Source of the DNA: Liquorilactobacillus mali
GTDB lineage: Bacteria > Bacillota > Bacilli > Lactobacillales > Lactobacillaceae
Length of the DNA stretch: 58,204 nucleotides
NCBI RefSeq assembly: GCF_001437155.1
Contig: NZ_JQAR01000012.1
Span: forward strand, 1-58,204
Direction of reading: 5' to 3'
Made by a program: the position numbers and the translations under genes. Under the pieces are notes generated by a model. It searched no databases. It saw only the letters and a list, made by a program, of their open reading frames with translations, and had not been told where the DNA came from. Positions 18,100 through 26,991 of this stretch are shown piece after piece (the stretch's first letter is position 1; every line of letters begins with the position of its first letter).

Positions 18100-18482
18100 T
18101 AATTATTCGCCCTTCTTAATTTTTTTATCAATGTTGACTCCATAAGATATTTAACTTCATATTTATCTGTCAGTGCGACCAAATATTGACCTAGTTCATC
18201 ATCTTTTTCTCTAAGTTTAATCAACAATGACTGATATTTCTTTTTTTCTTCAATTGTTGCTTTGTTCTTAAAATAACCCCAAACATGTTGGTATGCAGTT
18301 GTTAGTGTCTTGATTGTTGGGGATATAGACTCAGTTTCCCTCAAAATTTGCTGATATCTTTTCTGACTTTCTTCATCCCAATGATTTCCCTTCGCTAAAG
18401 TCCTAATTTCATTGTAAAATTGCTGCGATCGCGACATCACCCAATATTTATTTTGTGCCCAAGGTTCTTGCCACTTCTCCAT
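18099..18482 (-). CDS. YbgA / DUF1722 family protein
   Basis: This 127-residue protein shows the DUF1722 pattern: WAQNKYWVMSRSQQFYNEI near residue 8, the AYQHVWGYFKNKATIEEKKKY block near residue 63 that matches the family's QH..GYFK...EK core, and a basic end. YbgA of Escherichia coli is encoded beside photolyase (phrB), and the domain is fused to other proteins elsewhere; its role is unproven but linked to DNA photodamage or tRNA/thiol chemistry by context. Here it is coupled to a dimer glycosylase gene, which supports a role in DNA repair. Confidence 0.78.
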   Translation of the reverse strand: MEKWQEPWAQNKYWVMSRSQQFYNEIRTLAKGNHWDEESQKRYQQILRETESISPTIKTLTTAYQHVWGYFKNKATIEEKKKYQSLLIKLREKDDELGQYLVALTDKYEVKYLMESTLIKKLRRANN

Positions 18483-18587
18483 TATGTACTCCTTATGCTT
18501 CTTTTTATTTCTTTTCTAAGCATACATTCTAATTATCCATACTGCAAAAAATCAAACTTAGATAACTGAGGATCCAATAAAAAGACT

Positions 18588-18830
18588 TGAAGTGTGACAT
18601 AAGTCTGTAAAAATCTGACTACTAATGAGAAATTGCAAATATAGCGCGTACTTTACTATGAGCAATTCGAGATTAGGCGGAGAATTTTGACTTATGGAAC
18701 ACGTTTATCCGCAACAAAAAAGGAGCTAAGTCAAAAATTAACTTTTGACCCAGCCCTTACTCAATTTGTCAGTTTCGTGATTTTTTCAGTGTTCAGAGTT
18801 CTATCTAACTCCACCAACTGTCACACTTCA
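18588..18830 (-). repeat. Dispersed intergenic palindromic element, copy 4, complete with perfect 12-bp terminal repeats
   Basis: TGAAGTGTGACA (18588-18599) and TGTCACACTTCA (18819-18830) are perfect inverted repeats bounding 243 bp. In minus orientation the element carries a unique left part, the palindrome (18722-18755) with TCAAAA/TTTTGA core, and the full tail (GGATAAACGTGTTCCATAAG, CATAGTAAAGTAC, GACTTATGTCACAC). The right end is 5 nt from the stop codon of the RarD-like gene. This is the best-preserved member and defines the element. It fills the gap of about 350 bp upstream of ybgA. Confidence 0.85.
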
Positions 18831-18835
18831 CTTTA

Positions 18836-19726
18836 TTACTTGGTTCTCTTAACTCGTTGCAGTCCGTGCATGTTACCTAGAATGAACACCAGAATTCCTA
18901 ACCATATAAACACAAATACAACTGTTTTATGCCAACTGAATGATTCATTCATCACAAAAATTGCCATTAACAACTGGATAGTTGGATTTAAATATTGGAT
19001 GAATCCAAGTGTTATAAAGTCCGTATTTTTCGTTGCCACTGCGAATAACAACAACGGAATCACCGTAATAATACCGCTAAGTATCAGCAAAGTTGTTACT
19101 CCTAATCCATCCTGCGTCATCACATGAGGTGAAATCAGAAGATATACTATGGCGACTGGTGCCACAAAAATGGTTTCTAGCGTTAATGAAATAGTCGCGG
19201 GTAACTGAACTTGCTTCTTAATTAATCCGTACAAGCAAAAAGAGGCTGCCATTAATAGTGTATTTAAGGGTAACGAACCAGTCTGAATTGTAAGGATCAC
19301 CACTCCAATAATGACCAATAAAAGCGCTATTGCTTTTGAACGTGATAATTTTTCATGCAAAAACATAAGCGCAATAACAACATTCATCAGCGGCATTATA
19401 TAATACCCCAGACTTGCTTCCGTTGCTTCGTGATGAGTAACCATATAGATATAAATGAACCAATTGATAGAAATTAAATATGAACTTAAGATAATCCAAA
19501 AAATTTTACGGTTCTTAATTAATTGCTTAGTTGTCCACCAAATTGTTTTCCAATCCCTTTGGACTGTCAGTACTATACAAATTGTAAGTAAGGAGAACAC
19601 AATTCTATATGCAAGTGTATCCAATGCCGGCACCACACTGAGCAATTCCCAAAATACACCTAATAGCCCCCATAAAGTGTAGGCGGCTAAACCCGAGGTT
19701 ATGCCTAAACGTCTTTTTTCCATCAC
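18836..19726 (-). CDS. rarD: RarD-like EamA-family transporter
   Basis: This 296-residue protein has ten predicted membrane helices in two EamA repeats. The opening GLAAYTLWGLLGVFWELL and LDTLAYRIVFSL, followed by SINWFIYIYMVTHHEATEASLGYYIMPLMNV, is characteristic of the RarD subgroup (chloramphenicol-sensitive protein RarD). The transported compound is unknown in most species; drug/metabolite export is the family role. It is monocistronic and adjoins a palindromic repeat on its 3' side. Confidence 0.88.
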   Translation of the reverse strand: MMEKRRLGITSGLAAYTLWGLLGVFWELLSVVPALDTLAYRIVFSLLTICIVLTVQRDWKTIWWTTKQLIKNRKIFWIILSSYLISINWFIYIYMVTHHEATEASLGYYIMPLMNVVIALMFLHEKLSRSKAIALLLVIIGVVILTIQTGSLPLNTLLMAASFCLYGLIKKQVQLPATISLTLETIFVAPVAIVYLLISPHVMTQDGLGVTTLLILSGIITVIPLLLFAVATKNTDFITLGFIQYLNPTIQLLMAIFVMNESFSWHKTVVFVFIWLGILVFILGNMHGLQRVKRTK

Positions 19727-19766
19727 TATTCTCCTTCATTATTCTCACTGCTATTAAAAATCAAAA

Positions 19767-20837
19767 TTAATGCATCTTAAATTGTAAGAATAAGTCATTA
19801 TATTTACTCAAATTTTTCTGTGACAAAGCATCATACACTTCAAGATGTGAAATTGTTTTGTTCGTTGGATACATTACTTTATCGTCTTGCATACTCTTGG
19901 GTAACATTTTCTTTGCTGCCTTATTTGGAGTAGCATACGCTACATATTCCGCATTTTGAGCAGCATTTTTAGGCTCTAACATAAAGTTCAGAAACGCATA
20001 TGCACCTTTTATATTTTTGGCCGTTCTAGGAATGACCATATTGTCAAACCAGATATTTGAACCTTCTTCTGGAATTATGTAATGCAAATGCTTGTTGTTA
20101 TCCATCATTTCCATTGCTTCACCTGAGTATGATACTGCAAGCGGTGCCTCATCTTGTGCCATATAGACTTTTATTTCATCAGCCAAAATTGCTTTGACAT
20201 TAGGTGATAACTTTTTGAGCTTTTCATAAGCTGCTTGCAAGTCTTTGACATTGGTATCATTAACCGACTTTCCCTGACTATTTAAAGTCAGCCCCATGAC
20301 CTCGCGTGCTCCATCAATCAGCATAATACTATTCTTGAATCTAGGATTCCATAGGTCATCCCAATGCTTAACTTCACTAGCTTTTACATATTTATCGTTA
20401 TATATAATCCCTAGCGTTCCCCAAAAATATGGTAAAGAGTATTTATTGCCTGGATCAAAGGGAAGATTCAAAAATTTGGAATCAATATTGCCTAATCCCT
20501 TTAACTTACTGTGATCAATTGGTAATAATAAGTGATTATCAATCATCTTTTTTATTGTGTAGTCACTGGGAATTGCAATATCGTAAGCAGTTCCCCCTTG
20601 CTTAATCTTCGTATACATTGCCTCATTAGAATCAAAAGTCTCATACGAAACCTTATATCCAGTTTGTTTTTCGAATTTCGTAATCAATTTGGGATCAATA
20701 TAGTCTCCCCAGTTAAAAATATTAACAGTTTTATCACTTTCCCCACTGCTGCTGTCCTTTTCAAGCTCAAATGAAATTATGAAAAGTGTAAGGCAGATCA
20801 AAATAATTCCGAAAAACATAATATTTATTTTTTTCAT
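19767..20837 (-). CDS. potD: Spermidine/putrescine ABC transporter substrate-binding protein
   Basis: This 356-residue protein has an N-terminal hydrophobic segment (residues 5-23) serving as signal or membrane anchor, then a periplasmic-binding fold with the PotD marks NIFNWGDYIDPKLITKFEKQTG, DIAIPSDYTIKKMI and NIWFDNMVIPRTAKN. It captures polyamines outside the cell for the PotABC complex. It is the last gene of potABCD, 13 nt after potC. A lipobox is not clear: the only early Cys (ILIC) has a poor context. Confidence 0.93.
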   Translation of the reverse strand: MKKINIMFFGIILICLTLFIISFELEKDSSSGESDKTVNIFNWGDYIDPKLITKFEKQTGYKVSYETFDSNEAMYTKIKQGGTAYDIAIPSDYTIKKMIDNHLLLPIDHSKLKGLGNIDSKFLNLPFDPGNKYSLPYFWGTLGIIYNDKYVKASEVKHWDDLWNPRFKNSIMLIDGAREVMGLTLNSQGKSVNDTNVKDLQAAYEKLKKLSPNVKAILADEIKVYMAQDEAPLAVSYSGEAMEMMDNNKHLHYIIPEEGSNIWFDNMVIPRTAKNIKGAYAFLNFMLEPKNAAQNAEYVAYATPNKAAKKMLPKSMQDDKVMYPTNKTISHLEVYDALSQKNLSKYNDLFLQFKMH

Positions 20838-20850
20838 CTACTCTACCCCA

Positions 20851-21678
20851 CTATCTAATCAAGTTTTGTTGAGCTTTACGATCTTTACGTTTACCCTTGG
20901 GACTATCTTTGCTGATGAAATAATACCCCATGACTAAAACCAATGAGAACAAGAACATTAATGCACTTAAGGCATTAATTTCTAAGCTAATGCCCTGACG
21001 CGCTCTTGAGTATATTTCAACTGACAATGTTTCAAAGCCATTTCCAGTCACAAAAAATGTTACTGCGAAATCATCTAGTGAATAAGTAAACGCCATGAAA
21101 TAGCCTGCAATCATCCCAGGAGTTATAATCGGCAGAATTACACCTTTTAGTATCTGCCAATGATTTGCACCGAGATCTTGTGCCACATTAATAAATGAGG
21201 AGTTCATCTCCTGTAGTTTAGGCAGTACCATCAAGACAACAATTGGAATACTGAACGCAATATGCGAAAGCAAGACAGATATAAATCCTAGTTTAATCCC
21301 CAAAACAGTAAAGAATATTAAAAAGCTTGAACCAATAATTACATCAGGGGAGACTAAAAGAATATTATTCAATCCTAAAATCAAGGTACGTACTTGCGGA
21401 TTCCTGACCGAATATATTCCAAGTGCTCCACTTGTACCGATAATCGTGGCAAGTAATGAAGACAGAAAAGCTAAAAAGAAGGTCTGTACCGTAATTAAAA
21501 TCAATCTTTGATCCGACCAAATTTCCTGATAATGTGCCCATGTAAAATGAGCAAAATGATTCATCCCACCACTACTATTGAAGGAGTAAAAAATCAAGTA
21601 AAAAATTGGCAAATACAAAATCAAAAAAGCAACTATCAAATATAAATTACGCCAATAATGTCTCTTTTTAGTATTCAT
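20851..21678 (-). CDS. potC: Spermidine/putrescine ABC transporter permease PotC
   Basis: This 275-residue membrane protein has six helices and the permease EAA loop in FINVAQDLGANHWQILKGVI. The N-terminal helix is followed by an extracellular loop; TYSLDDFAVTFFVTGNG near residue 200 is a PotC mark. It forms the channel with PotB. Its start codon overlaps the potB stop region (shared base 21678). Confidence 0.93.
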   Translation of the reverse strand: MNTKKRHYWRNLYLIVAFLILYLPIFYLIFYSFNSSGGMNHFAHFTWAHYQEIWSDQRLILITVQTFFLAFLSSLLATIIGTSGALGIYSVRNPQVRTLILGLNNILLVSPDVIIGSSFLIFFTVLGIKLGFISVLLSHIAFSIPIVVLMVLPKLQEMNSSFINVAQDLGANHWQILKGVILPIITPGMIAGYFMAFTYSLDDFAVTFFVTGNGFETLSVEIYSRARQGISLEINALSALMFLFSLVLVMGYYFISKDSPKGKRKDRKAQQNLIR

Positions 21679-22478
21679 TACCTGCCCCTCCTTTTCTTTT
21701 CACCCGTGAGAAACATAATTAATATCATCGCGGCAATCAAAATAACCCCAATCGTTGACCCCATTCCCCAGTCTTGTGTGACAAGAAAATTCTCTTCAAT
21801 TGCAGTTCCAAGTGTAATCACTTTGTTTCCTCCAATTAAGCGTGTCAACATAAATAACGAGAGAGATGGGATAAAGACAACCTGAACTCCACTTTTTATT
21901 CCATTCAAGGTCAGTGGAAATGTCACATTCCAAAAAGTCTGAAATTTGTTAGCTCCCAAATCACGACTAACATTGACTAGTGATTCATCCAATTCATCAA
22001 TTGCGTTAAAAATTGGCAAAATCATGAATGGTAATTCAATATAGGCTGCAACTAGCATAAAGCTGGTATTAGTAAAGAGTAATTGGTGTGAGCCCAAGCC
22101 TAGCCACTCTAAGGAATTATTAACCGGTCCAGCTTGGCTAAAAATTCCAATGAATGCATATGCCTTCAGCAAAATATTTATCCATGTTGGCAAGATTATT
22201 AACATCAACCAGAGCTGTTTATATTTTGTCCTTGTTAAAAAATAGGCTGTTGGATAGCTAATCAACAGTGTAATTAATGTAATTAAGCCTGCATAAAAAA
22301 CTGAATTAAAGGTCATACGCAAATAAGCACCTATTTTGAAGAAATTCTCATAGTTGGTAATTGTAAAATTTCCATTAATGCCGATAAATGATTGATATAA
22401 AATCAGTGCAACAGGAGCTAGGACAAATAAGAGCAGCCACAGGACATACGAACTGAAATAAAGCCCTTTTGCTTTCAT
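21678..22478 (-). CDS. potB: Spermidine/putrescine ABC transporter permease PotB
   Basis: This 266-residue membrane protein has six helices, the PotB motif LPTWINILLKAYAFIGIF near residue 95, and the EAA loop ESLVNVSRDLGANKFQTFW. It pairs with PotC in the polyamine importer. The gap to potA is 51 nt. Confidence 0.93.
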   Translation of the reverse strand: MKAKGLYFSSYVLWLLLFVLAPVALILYQSFIGINGNFTITNYENFFKIGAYLRMTFNSVFYAGLITLITLLISYPTAYFLTRTKYKQLWLMLIILPTWINILLKAYAFIGIFSQAGPVNNSLEWLGLGSHQLLFTNTSFMLVAAYIELPFMILPIFNAIDELDESLVNVSRDLGANKFQTFWNVTFPLTLNGIKSGVQVVFIPSLSLFMLTRLIGGNKVITLGTAIEENFLVTQDWGMGSTIGVILIAAMILIMFLTGEKKRRGR

Positions 22479-22529
22479 TTTATTTCCCCCTCAACTTTTT
22501 GATTTTGAATACTTAGCCACAAAATCATC

Positions 22530-23618
22530 CTAACTCCCTTGATAATTTTCTAAGCGCTGATAGAACTCAGCTTCGGTTTCATTAAATCGCATAATGTGGA
22601 TTGCCTCAGGCTCGAAGTCTAAACCAACATTTGCACCTACTTTTACCTTTTTTGTAGATCTAATCTTCCATTCATTTCCATCTATATCGGTACAAACAAT
22701 CTCGTAATGGACTCCACGGAATAACTGTGAAATAACTGTCCCCACAACTTTCCCCTTTTGTGCTGTAGTTACTTCAATATCTTCTGGGCGTAAAACAACT
22801 TCGATGGGTTCATTCTTTTCCATACCACCATCGACACATTCAAAAGTTTTTCCTGCAAATTTAACTTGTTCATCAGCTATCATTGTTCCCTCAACAATAT
22901 TACTTTCTCCAATGAAATCAGCAACAAATCGATTCAGTGGTTCGTCATATATTGCCGTTGGTGTTCCACGTTGAATTATCTTGCCGTGATTCATTACAAA
23001 AATTTCATCACTCATCGCAAGTGCTTCTTCTTGATCATGTGTAACAAAAATAAAAGTTATTCCTAGTCTTTTTTGCAGCTCGCGTAATTCATACTGCATT
23101 TCCTTTCGTAACTTCATATCCAATGCTGAGAGCGGCTCATCCAATAACAATACCTCTGGTTCATTTACCAAAGCTCTAGCAATTGCTACCCGCTGCTTTT
23201 GTCCACCAGACATTTCACTAATTTCACGATTTCCAAAGTCAGGTAAACGCACCATTTTAAGAGCCTCGTTTACCTTTTCCTTAATTTCCTTTTTACTTTT
23301 CTTCTTAATCTTCAATCCGAATGCAATATTATCGAATACATTCAAGTGTGGGAAGAGGGCGTAATCTTGAAAAACAGTGTTAATCTTTCGCTTATTAGCT
23401 GGAATATGATTTATCTTCTGTTCATTCATCAAAATATCGCCAGAACTCTCTTCAATGAATCCTGCAATTAGGGACAGTGTGGTTGTTTTTCCACAACCAG
23501 ACGGACCCAACAGAGTATAAAACTTGCCTTTCTCTAGTTTAAAGCTGATATTTTCCAAAATTACTGTATCTTTGTACTTCTTGGTCACATTACGAAATGT
23601 AATAATTGACTCAACCAT
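22530..23618 (-). CDS. potA: Spermidine/putrescine ABC transporter ATPase PotA
   Basis: This 362-residue ATPase has Walker [10 protein letters not shown] near residue 38, the signature [15 protein letters not shown] near residue 138, Walker [13 protein letters not shown] and the switch [12 protein letters not shown]. The C-terminal 120 residues form the TOBE regulatory domain ([10 protein letters not shown]). It powers the PotBC permease. It is the first gene of the operon; GGGGAGGG lies upstream of its ATG. Some lactobacilli have murB ahead of potA; it is absent here. Confidence 0.94.
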   Translation of the reverse strand: MVESIITFRNVTKKYKDTVILENISFKLEKGKFYTLLGPSGCGKTTTLSLIAGFIEESSGDILMNEQKINHIPANKRKINTVFQDYALFPHLNVFDNIAFGLKIKKKSKKEIKEKVNEALKMVRLPDFGNREISEMSGGQKQRVAIARALVNEPEVLLLDEPLSALDMKLRKEMQYELRELQKRLGITFIFVTHDQEEALAMSDEIFVMNHGKIIQRGTPTAIYDEPLNRFVADFIGESNIVEGTMIADEQVKFAGKTFECVDGGMEKNEPIEVVLRPEDIEVTTAQKGKVVGTVISQLFRGVHYEIVCTDIDGNEWKIRSTKKVKVGANVGLDFEPEAIHIMRFNETEAEFYQRLENYQGS

Positions 23619-23777
23619 TTTGATACCCTCCCCAAATAAATTAACTCGTGCCTCGCCTCATTTTTTTGGGTTCTTTTGCTAATTAGAATTTTTAAGGTTC
23701 TTTTTCAATTTTGCATCAGTCTCAACAAATCTAATCCGCGAGGAGTTTGTCAAATAGTTTTTTATGAACATTCAAAA

Positions 23778-23828
23778 GGGAAAGCCCTCTTCATTAGCTG
23801 TTACTACAGCCGGATGGGAGACTTTCCC
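23778..23828. other. Unassigned structured element in the potA upstream region
   Basis: GGGAAAG (23778-23784) and CTTTCCC (23822-23828) form a perfect 7-bp outer stem around an inner hairpin GCTGT-TACT-ACAGC (23797-23810), with asymmetric internal loops (CCCTCTTCATTA and CGGATGGGAGA). Such a compact stem-loop-stem with purine-rich internal loops looks like a structured RNA, but I recognise no riboswitch class in either orientation. It lies 160 bp upstream of potA in a gap of 440 bp; the rest of the gap is AT-rich with a minus-strand TTGACA at 23753-23758, and nothing else I can call. Confidence 0.35.
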
Positions 23829-24002
23829 ACGAATCAGTTTAACAGAATCAAAAGTAATAGACCACATTATTTTTAATTTTCGTGCAATAATGAAAAAATA
23901 TATATGTGCATACCAGCAATCACTAATTTTTGCACACTAATTACATTGTCCGTCATTAACAAACGAATTTTTTTATACTACCTTCCATATAACAGTCAAC
24001 GA

Positions 24003-24039
24003 AGGGGCTGTGCCAAAAAATCATTACGGCACAACCCCT
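24003..24039 (-). terminator. Hairpin after the FAD oxidoreductase gene
   Basis: AGGGGCTGTGCC and GGCACAACCCCT pair over 12 bp (one wobble) about 20 nt past the minus-strand stop. The run of six T lies in the loop on this strand rather than after the stem. Confidence 0.6.
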
Positions 24040-24058
24040 AGCTATTGTTATTCTAGTG

Positions 24059-25264
24059 CTACTCGACTGCCTCAATCTTCATTACTTTACCCAATTCTTC
24101 AACTGTCGGTCGCTTCTTTAAGATACTTTTCAAATGATCCAGACTTACACCGGAACTCCATGAGAGAACCCCTGCCAAGACATCCTTGTCAAAATAATAG
24201 ATAATATACTTCTCATCTCCAAGTTTCTCTGCGTACATCTTTAAGCTTGAATCCACCTTACCGAATGCTTCCCAATTGATATCAAAAACCCAACTATAAA
24301 AAACTGGTGTGTAATCATAACTTCCACTCTCGCCAGCCATTTGTTTTCCGACGAACAATCCTGAATTAATAGCATGTCTCACATGACCAGCACTTTGGCG
24401 GCCTAAAATCTGATCAGGATAAGAAATGATATCTCCAGCCGCCCAAATATCAGGGGCTGATGTTTTAAGATGTTCATCAACGACAACCCCATGCTCATCT
24501 ACTTTAAGTCCTGCTTCACTTGCTAAACTATAATCTGTAAATGCTCCGATACCTAAGACAAGCCCAGCAGCTTCTAATTCAGTTCCATCATCAAGCTGGA
24601 CCTTGACTCCATTTTTGGTGAGCTCATAATCAGATGCTTTACTGTTATGATAGATTTTCATTCCGGCTTCAAGATATTTTTGTTCATATTTTTCACTTAA
24701 AAATGCAGGAAATTTCTTATCAAAAATTCTGTCTCCCGTAATTACTAACGAAACTTCAGTATCACTTTGAATCAATCCAGCAGCAATCTCACTTCCAACA
24801 TAACCATTTCCTACAACAATTACATGATTGCCCTTACCGCTAAATTTGCGAATTTTAAGATAATCCTGTTTTGATCTTAATGCAACTACTCGATCACTCT
24901 TTTCACCATTAAGCGCTTTCGCTTCACTCCCAGTTGCGAGGAGTAACTTATCATACACATATTTCTCACCCTTGTCGGTCTCTACGGCATGATTTTCAGG
25001 CTCAATTTTTGTCACTCGTGTCGCTAAACTTATCTGTGCATTATATTTTTGTGCTGTATGAAAATCAATATCCTCGTCATGAAAATCTGGATCTACCCAA
25101 AGCTTTTTACTCAATGCCGGCCTAGCATAGGGCTCATCCGTATCCGCAGAGATGATCCCAATCGTTCCTTCTTTATCTATCGAACGAATTCCAGCCACTG
25201 CTTGATCCGCAGCCATTCCGCCACCAACAATTAAATAATTATATTTTTTAGTTTCTTTCGCCAT
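24059..25264 (-). CDS. FAD-dependent NAD(P) oxidoreductase (ferredoxin reductase / AIF-like)
   Basis: This 401-residue flavoprotein has the FAD dinucleotide motif in YLIVGGGMAADQAV (residues 9-22), the NAD motif VIVVGNGYVGSEIAAGL near residue 148, and the second FAD segment IWAAGDI near residue 280. The PYARPALSKKL block is characteristic of the ferredoxin/rubredoxin reductase and AIF group. It passes electrons between NAD(P)H and an unknown small partner; no ferredoxin or rubredoxin gene lies beside it. It is monocistronic with its own terminator. Confidence 0.86.
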   Translation of the reverse strand: MAKETKKYNYLIVGGGMAADQAVAGIRSIDKEGTIGIISADTDEPYARPALSKKLWVDPDFHDEDIDFHTAQKYNAQISLATRVTKIEPENHAVETDKGEKYVYDKLLLATGSEAKALNGEKSDRVVALRSKQDYLKIRKFSGKGNHVIVVGNGYVGSEIAAGLIQSDTEVSLVITGDRIFDKKFPAFLSEKYEQKYLEAGMKIYHNSKASDYELTKNGVKVQLDDGTELEAAGLVLGIGAFTDYSLASEAGLKVDEHGVVVDEHLKTSAPDIWAAGDIISYPDQILGRQSAGHVRHAINSGLFVGKQMAGESGSYDYTPVFYSWVFDINWEAFGKVDSSLKMYAEKLGDEKYIIYYFDKDVLAGVLSWSSGVSLDHLKSILKKRPTVEELGKVMKIEAVE

Positions 25265-25443
25265 TCAAGTTGCCTCCTCTTATTGATAAAACAAGACTAT
25301 TTTTACTAAACACTAAATAGCTCTCTGATTGTATTATAAAGTATCTCTTAAGCAACTTAAAAAAATTTGCTTATTTTTTATTTAAATTTGGTAGAAATGT
25401 TACAATTAATTGATTATTCAATTAAGAAAAGGAGCGATTCAGA

Positions 25444-26292
25444 GTGTATACTATTGGACTAACTTCCTGGAGTGAACATAAATCATTGATCAAAAATATC
25501 AATCATCCGCTGACTCTGCAAGAATATAGTGCATTTTTTCCAACAGTTGAACTTGATACTTTCTTCTATGGAATACCACGTGTTACAAGCGTTGCTGCCT
25601 GGCTTACTCAGGTTCCAAGTAACTTTAAATTCGTCATCAAAGCTAACCATTCATTTACACTTCACCCCGGAGAAGAATTAACCACAGATGAAATCTCGGA
25701 GAAGATTAGTGAATTTAAAAGGGCAATTAGTCCACTAGTTGATAACAATGCGCTTAAAACTATTTTATGCCAGTTCCCACCATACTTTGATGCAACAACA
25801 AAAAACGTAACTTATTTAAGATACCTGATAAAAGAACTTGCCAACTTGCCCCTCTCCTTTGAATTCAGAAATCGCAGCTGGTTTAACGTACACACATTCA
25901 ACTCGCTCATTAACTTTTGCACTCAAAATGATGTAACTTTGGTTGCTGTAGATGAACCAGATGTTGGACAATTGTCTATACCTTTCAAGCCTGTGATAAC
26001 TAATAAGAAACTGCTGCTGGTTCGACTTCATGGCAGGAATAAAGCAGGCTGGCAGCATAAAGGACCTGACTGGCGTAAATACAGAACCTTTTATGATTAC
26101 ACTGACAGTGAGCTAAGTCATTTAAAAGATGCCCTTTTACTTCAGCAAAATTCAGTCCAAGAAATCTGCATTATCTTCAATAATAATTCTGGCGGTCATG
26201 CAGCGAAAAATGCGTTATCACTAAAAAGTATGATGAATATCAAATTCGATAATTTGAATAAGAAGCCACCAGAACAATTGGACTTCTTTTGA
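25444..26292 (+). CDS. DUF72 (YecE) family protein
   Basis: This 282-residue protein fits the TIM-barrel-like DUF72 family: GLTSWSEH at the start, FPTVELDTFFYGIPR, FKFVIKANHSFT, SFEFRNRSWF and VRLHGRN. No biochemical function is established for the family. The GTG start has an AAGGAG site 8 nt upstream. It is monocistronic and convergent with the glyA-def operon. Confidence 0.88.
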   Translation: MYTIGLTSWSEHKSLIKNINHPLTLQEYSAFFPTVELDTFFYGIPRVTSVAAWLTQVPSNFKFVIKANHSFTLHPGEELTTDEISEKISEFKRAISPLVDNNALKTILCQFPPYFDATTKNVTYLRYLIKELANLPLSFEFRNRSWFNVHTFNSLINFCTQNDVTLVAVDEPDVGQLSIPFKPVITNKKLLLVRLHGRNKAGWQHKGPDWRKYRTFYDYTDSELSHLKDALLLQQNSVQEICIIFNNNSGGHAAKNALSLKSMMNIKFDNLNKKPPEQLDFF

Positions 26293-26371
26293 TTTTTGTT
26301 AAAAAAATATTTAAAGAACAGTGATAAATAAGTTACCATAAAAATTAACACTAAGTTAAATATTCAAAAAA

Positions 26372-26546
26372 GAAAGTGTAGAATGTACTGACAAAATTTT
26401 AGTATCAATATGAAATTATGAGTATACCGAATATTTTGACTTTGCTATGAGTAATTCAAAGTTAAACGAAGAATTTTGGCCCATAAAACATGCTTATGAG
26501 GGACAAATAAAAAAGCCAAGTCAACATTTAAGTTTGCCCTAGCTTC
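26372..26546 (-). repeat. Dispersed intergenic palindromic element, copy 5 (degenerate)
   Basis: Read on the minus strand: an imperfect palindrome (26513-26545), then AAGCATGTTTTATGGG, CATAGCAAAGTC, CATAATTTCATATTGA and a decayed end near 26372 (CTACACTTTC). It matches the tail order of the other copies with many substitutions and sits between the convergent DUF72 and def genes. Confidence 0.7.
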
Positions 26547-26580
26547 CTTAATTCCATATGATTGTGTTCTATATTTTCTT

Positions 26581-26991
26581 CTAAATAATAATTCCATCGC
26601 AATGATCCATCTCATGTTGGATGATTTGTGCAATCAACCCTGAAAAAGACTGACTTTGTTGCACAAATTTCCTGTCTAAATACTCAACTGTAATATTTTC
26701 ATATCGAGTTGTTGGTCGCTCTCCCATCAGAGACAAACATCCTTCTTTTGTTTGGTACGGCTTACTTTTTTTAGTGATTCGTGGATTAATCATTGGAACT
26801 GCAAATGGTCCCATCTGACAAATGATTATCCGCTTATATTCACCAATCATATTTGCTGCCATACCAACACATTCATCTTCATGAGCTTTTAAGGTATCTA
26901 CCAAATCAATAATTATCTGCTTATCAGAAAGACTTGCCTCATCAGATTTAACACGCAGCTTACTAACATCCCTATTAATCGTGCGAATCAT
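26581..26991 (-). CDS. def: Peptide-deformylase-like protein with altered first motif
   Basis: This 136-residue protein keeps two of the three deformylase motifs: EGCLS (83-87) with its metal Cys, and HEMDH (126-130) with two metal His and the catalytic Glu. Motif 1, normally GxGxAAxQ, reads GMAANMIG (43-50), so the conserved Gln is Met. Formyl-Met deformylation is therefore uncertain; it may be a weak or specialised paralogue. It overlaps the glyA stop by 4 nt (ATGA), so it is the second gene of a one-carbon operon. A canonical deformylase presumably lies elsewhere. Confidence 0.82.
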   Translation of the reverse strand: MIRTINRDVSKLRVKSDEASLSDKQIIIDLVDTLKAHEDECVGMAANMIGEYKRIIICQMGPFAVPMINPRITKKSKPYQTKEGCLSLMGERPTTRYENITVEYLDRKFVQQSQSFSGLIAQIIQHEMDHCDGIII

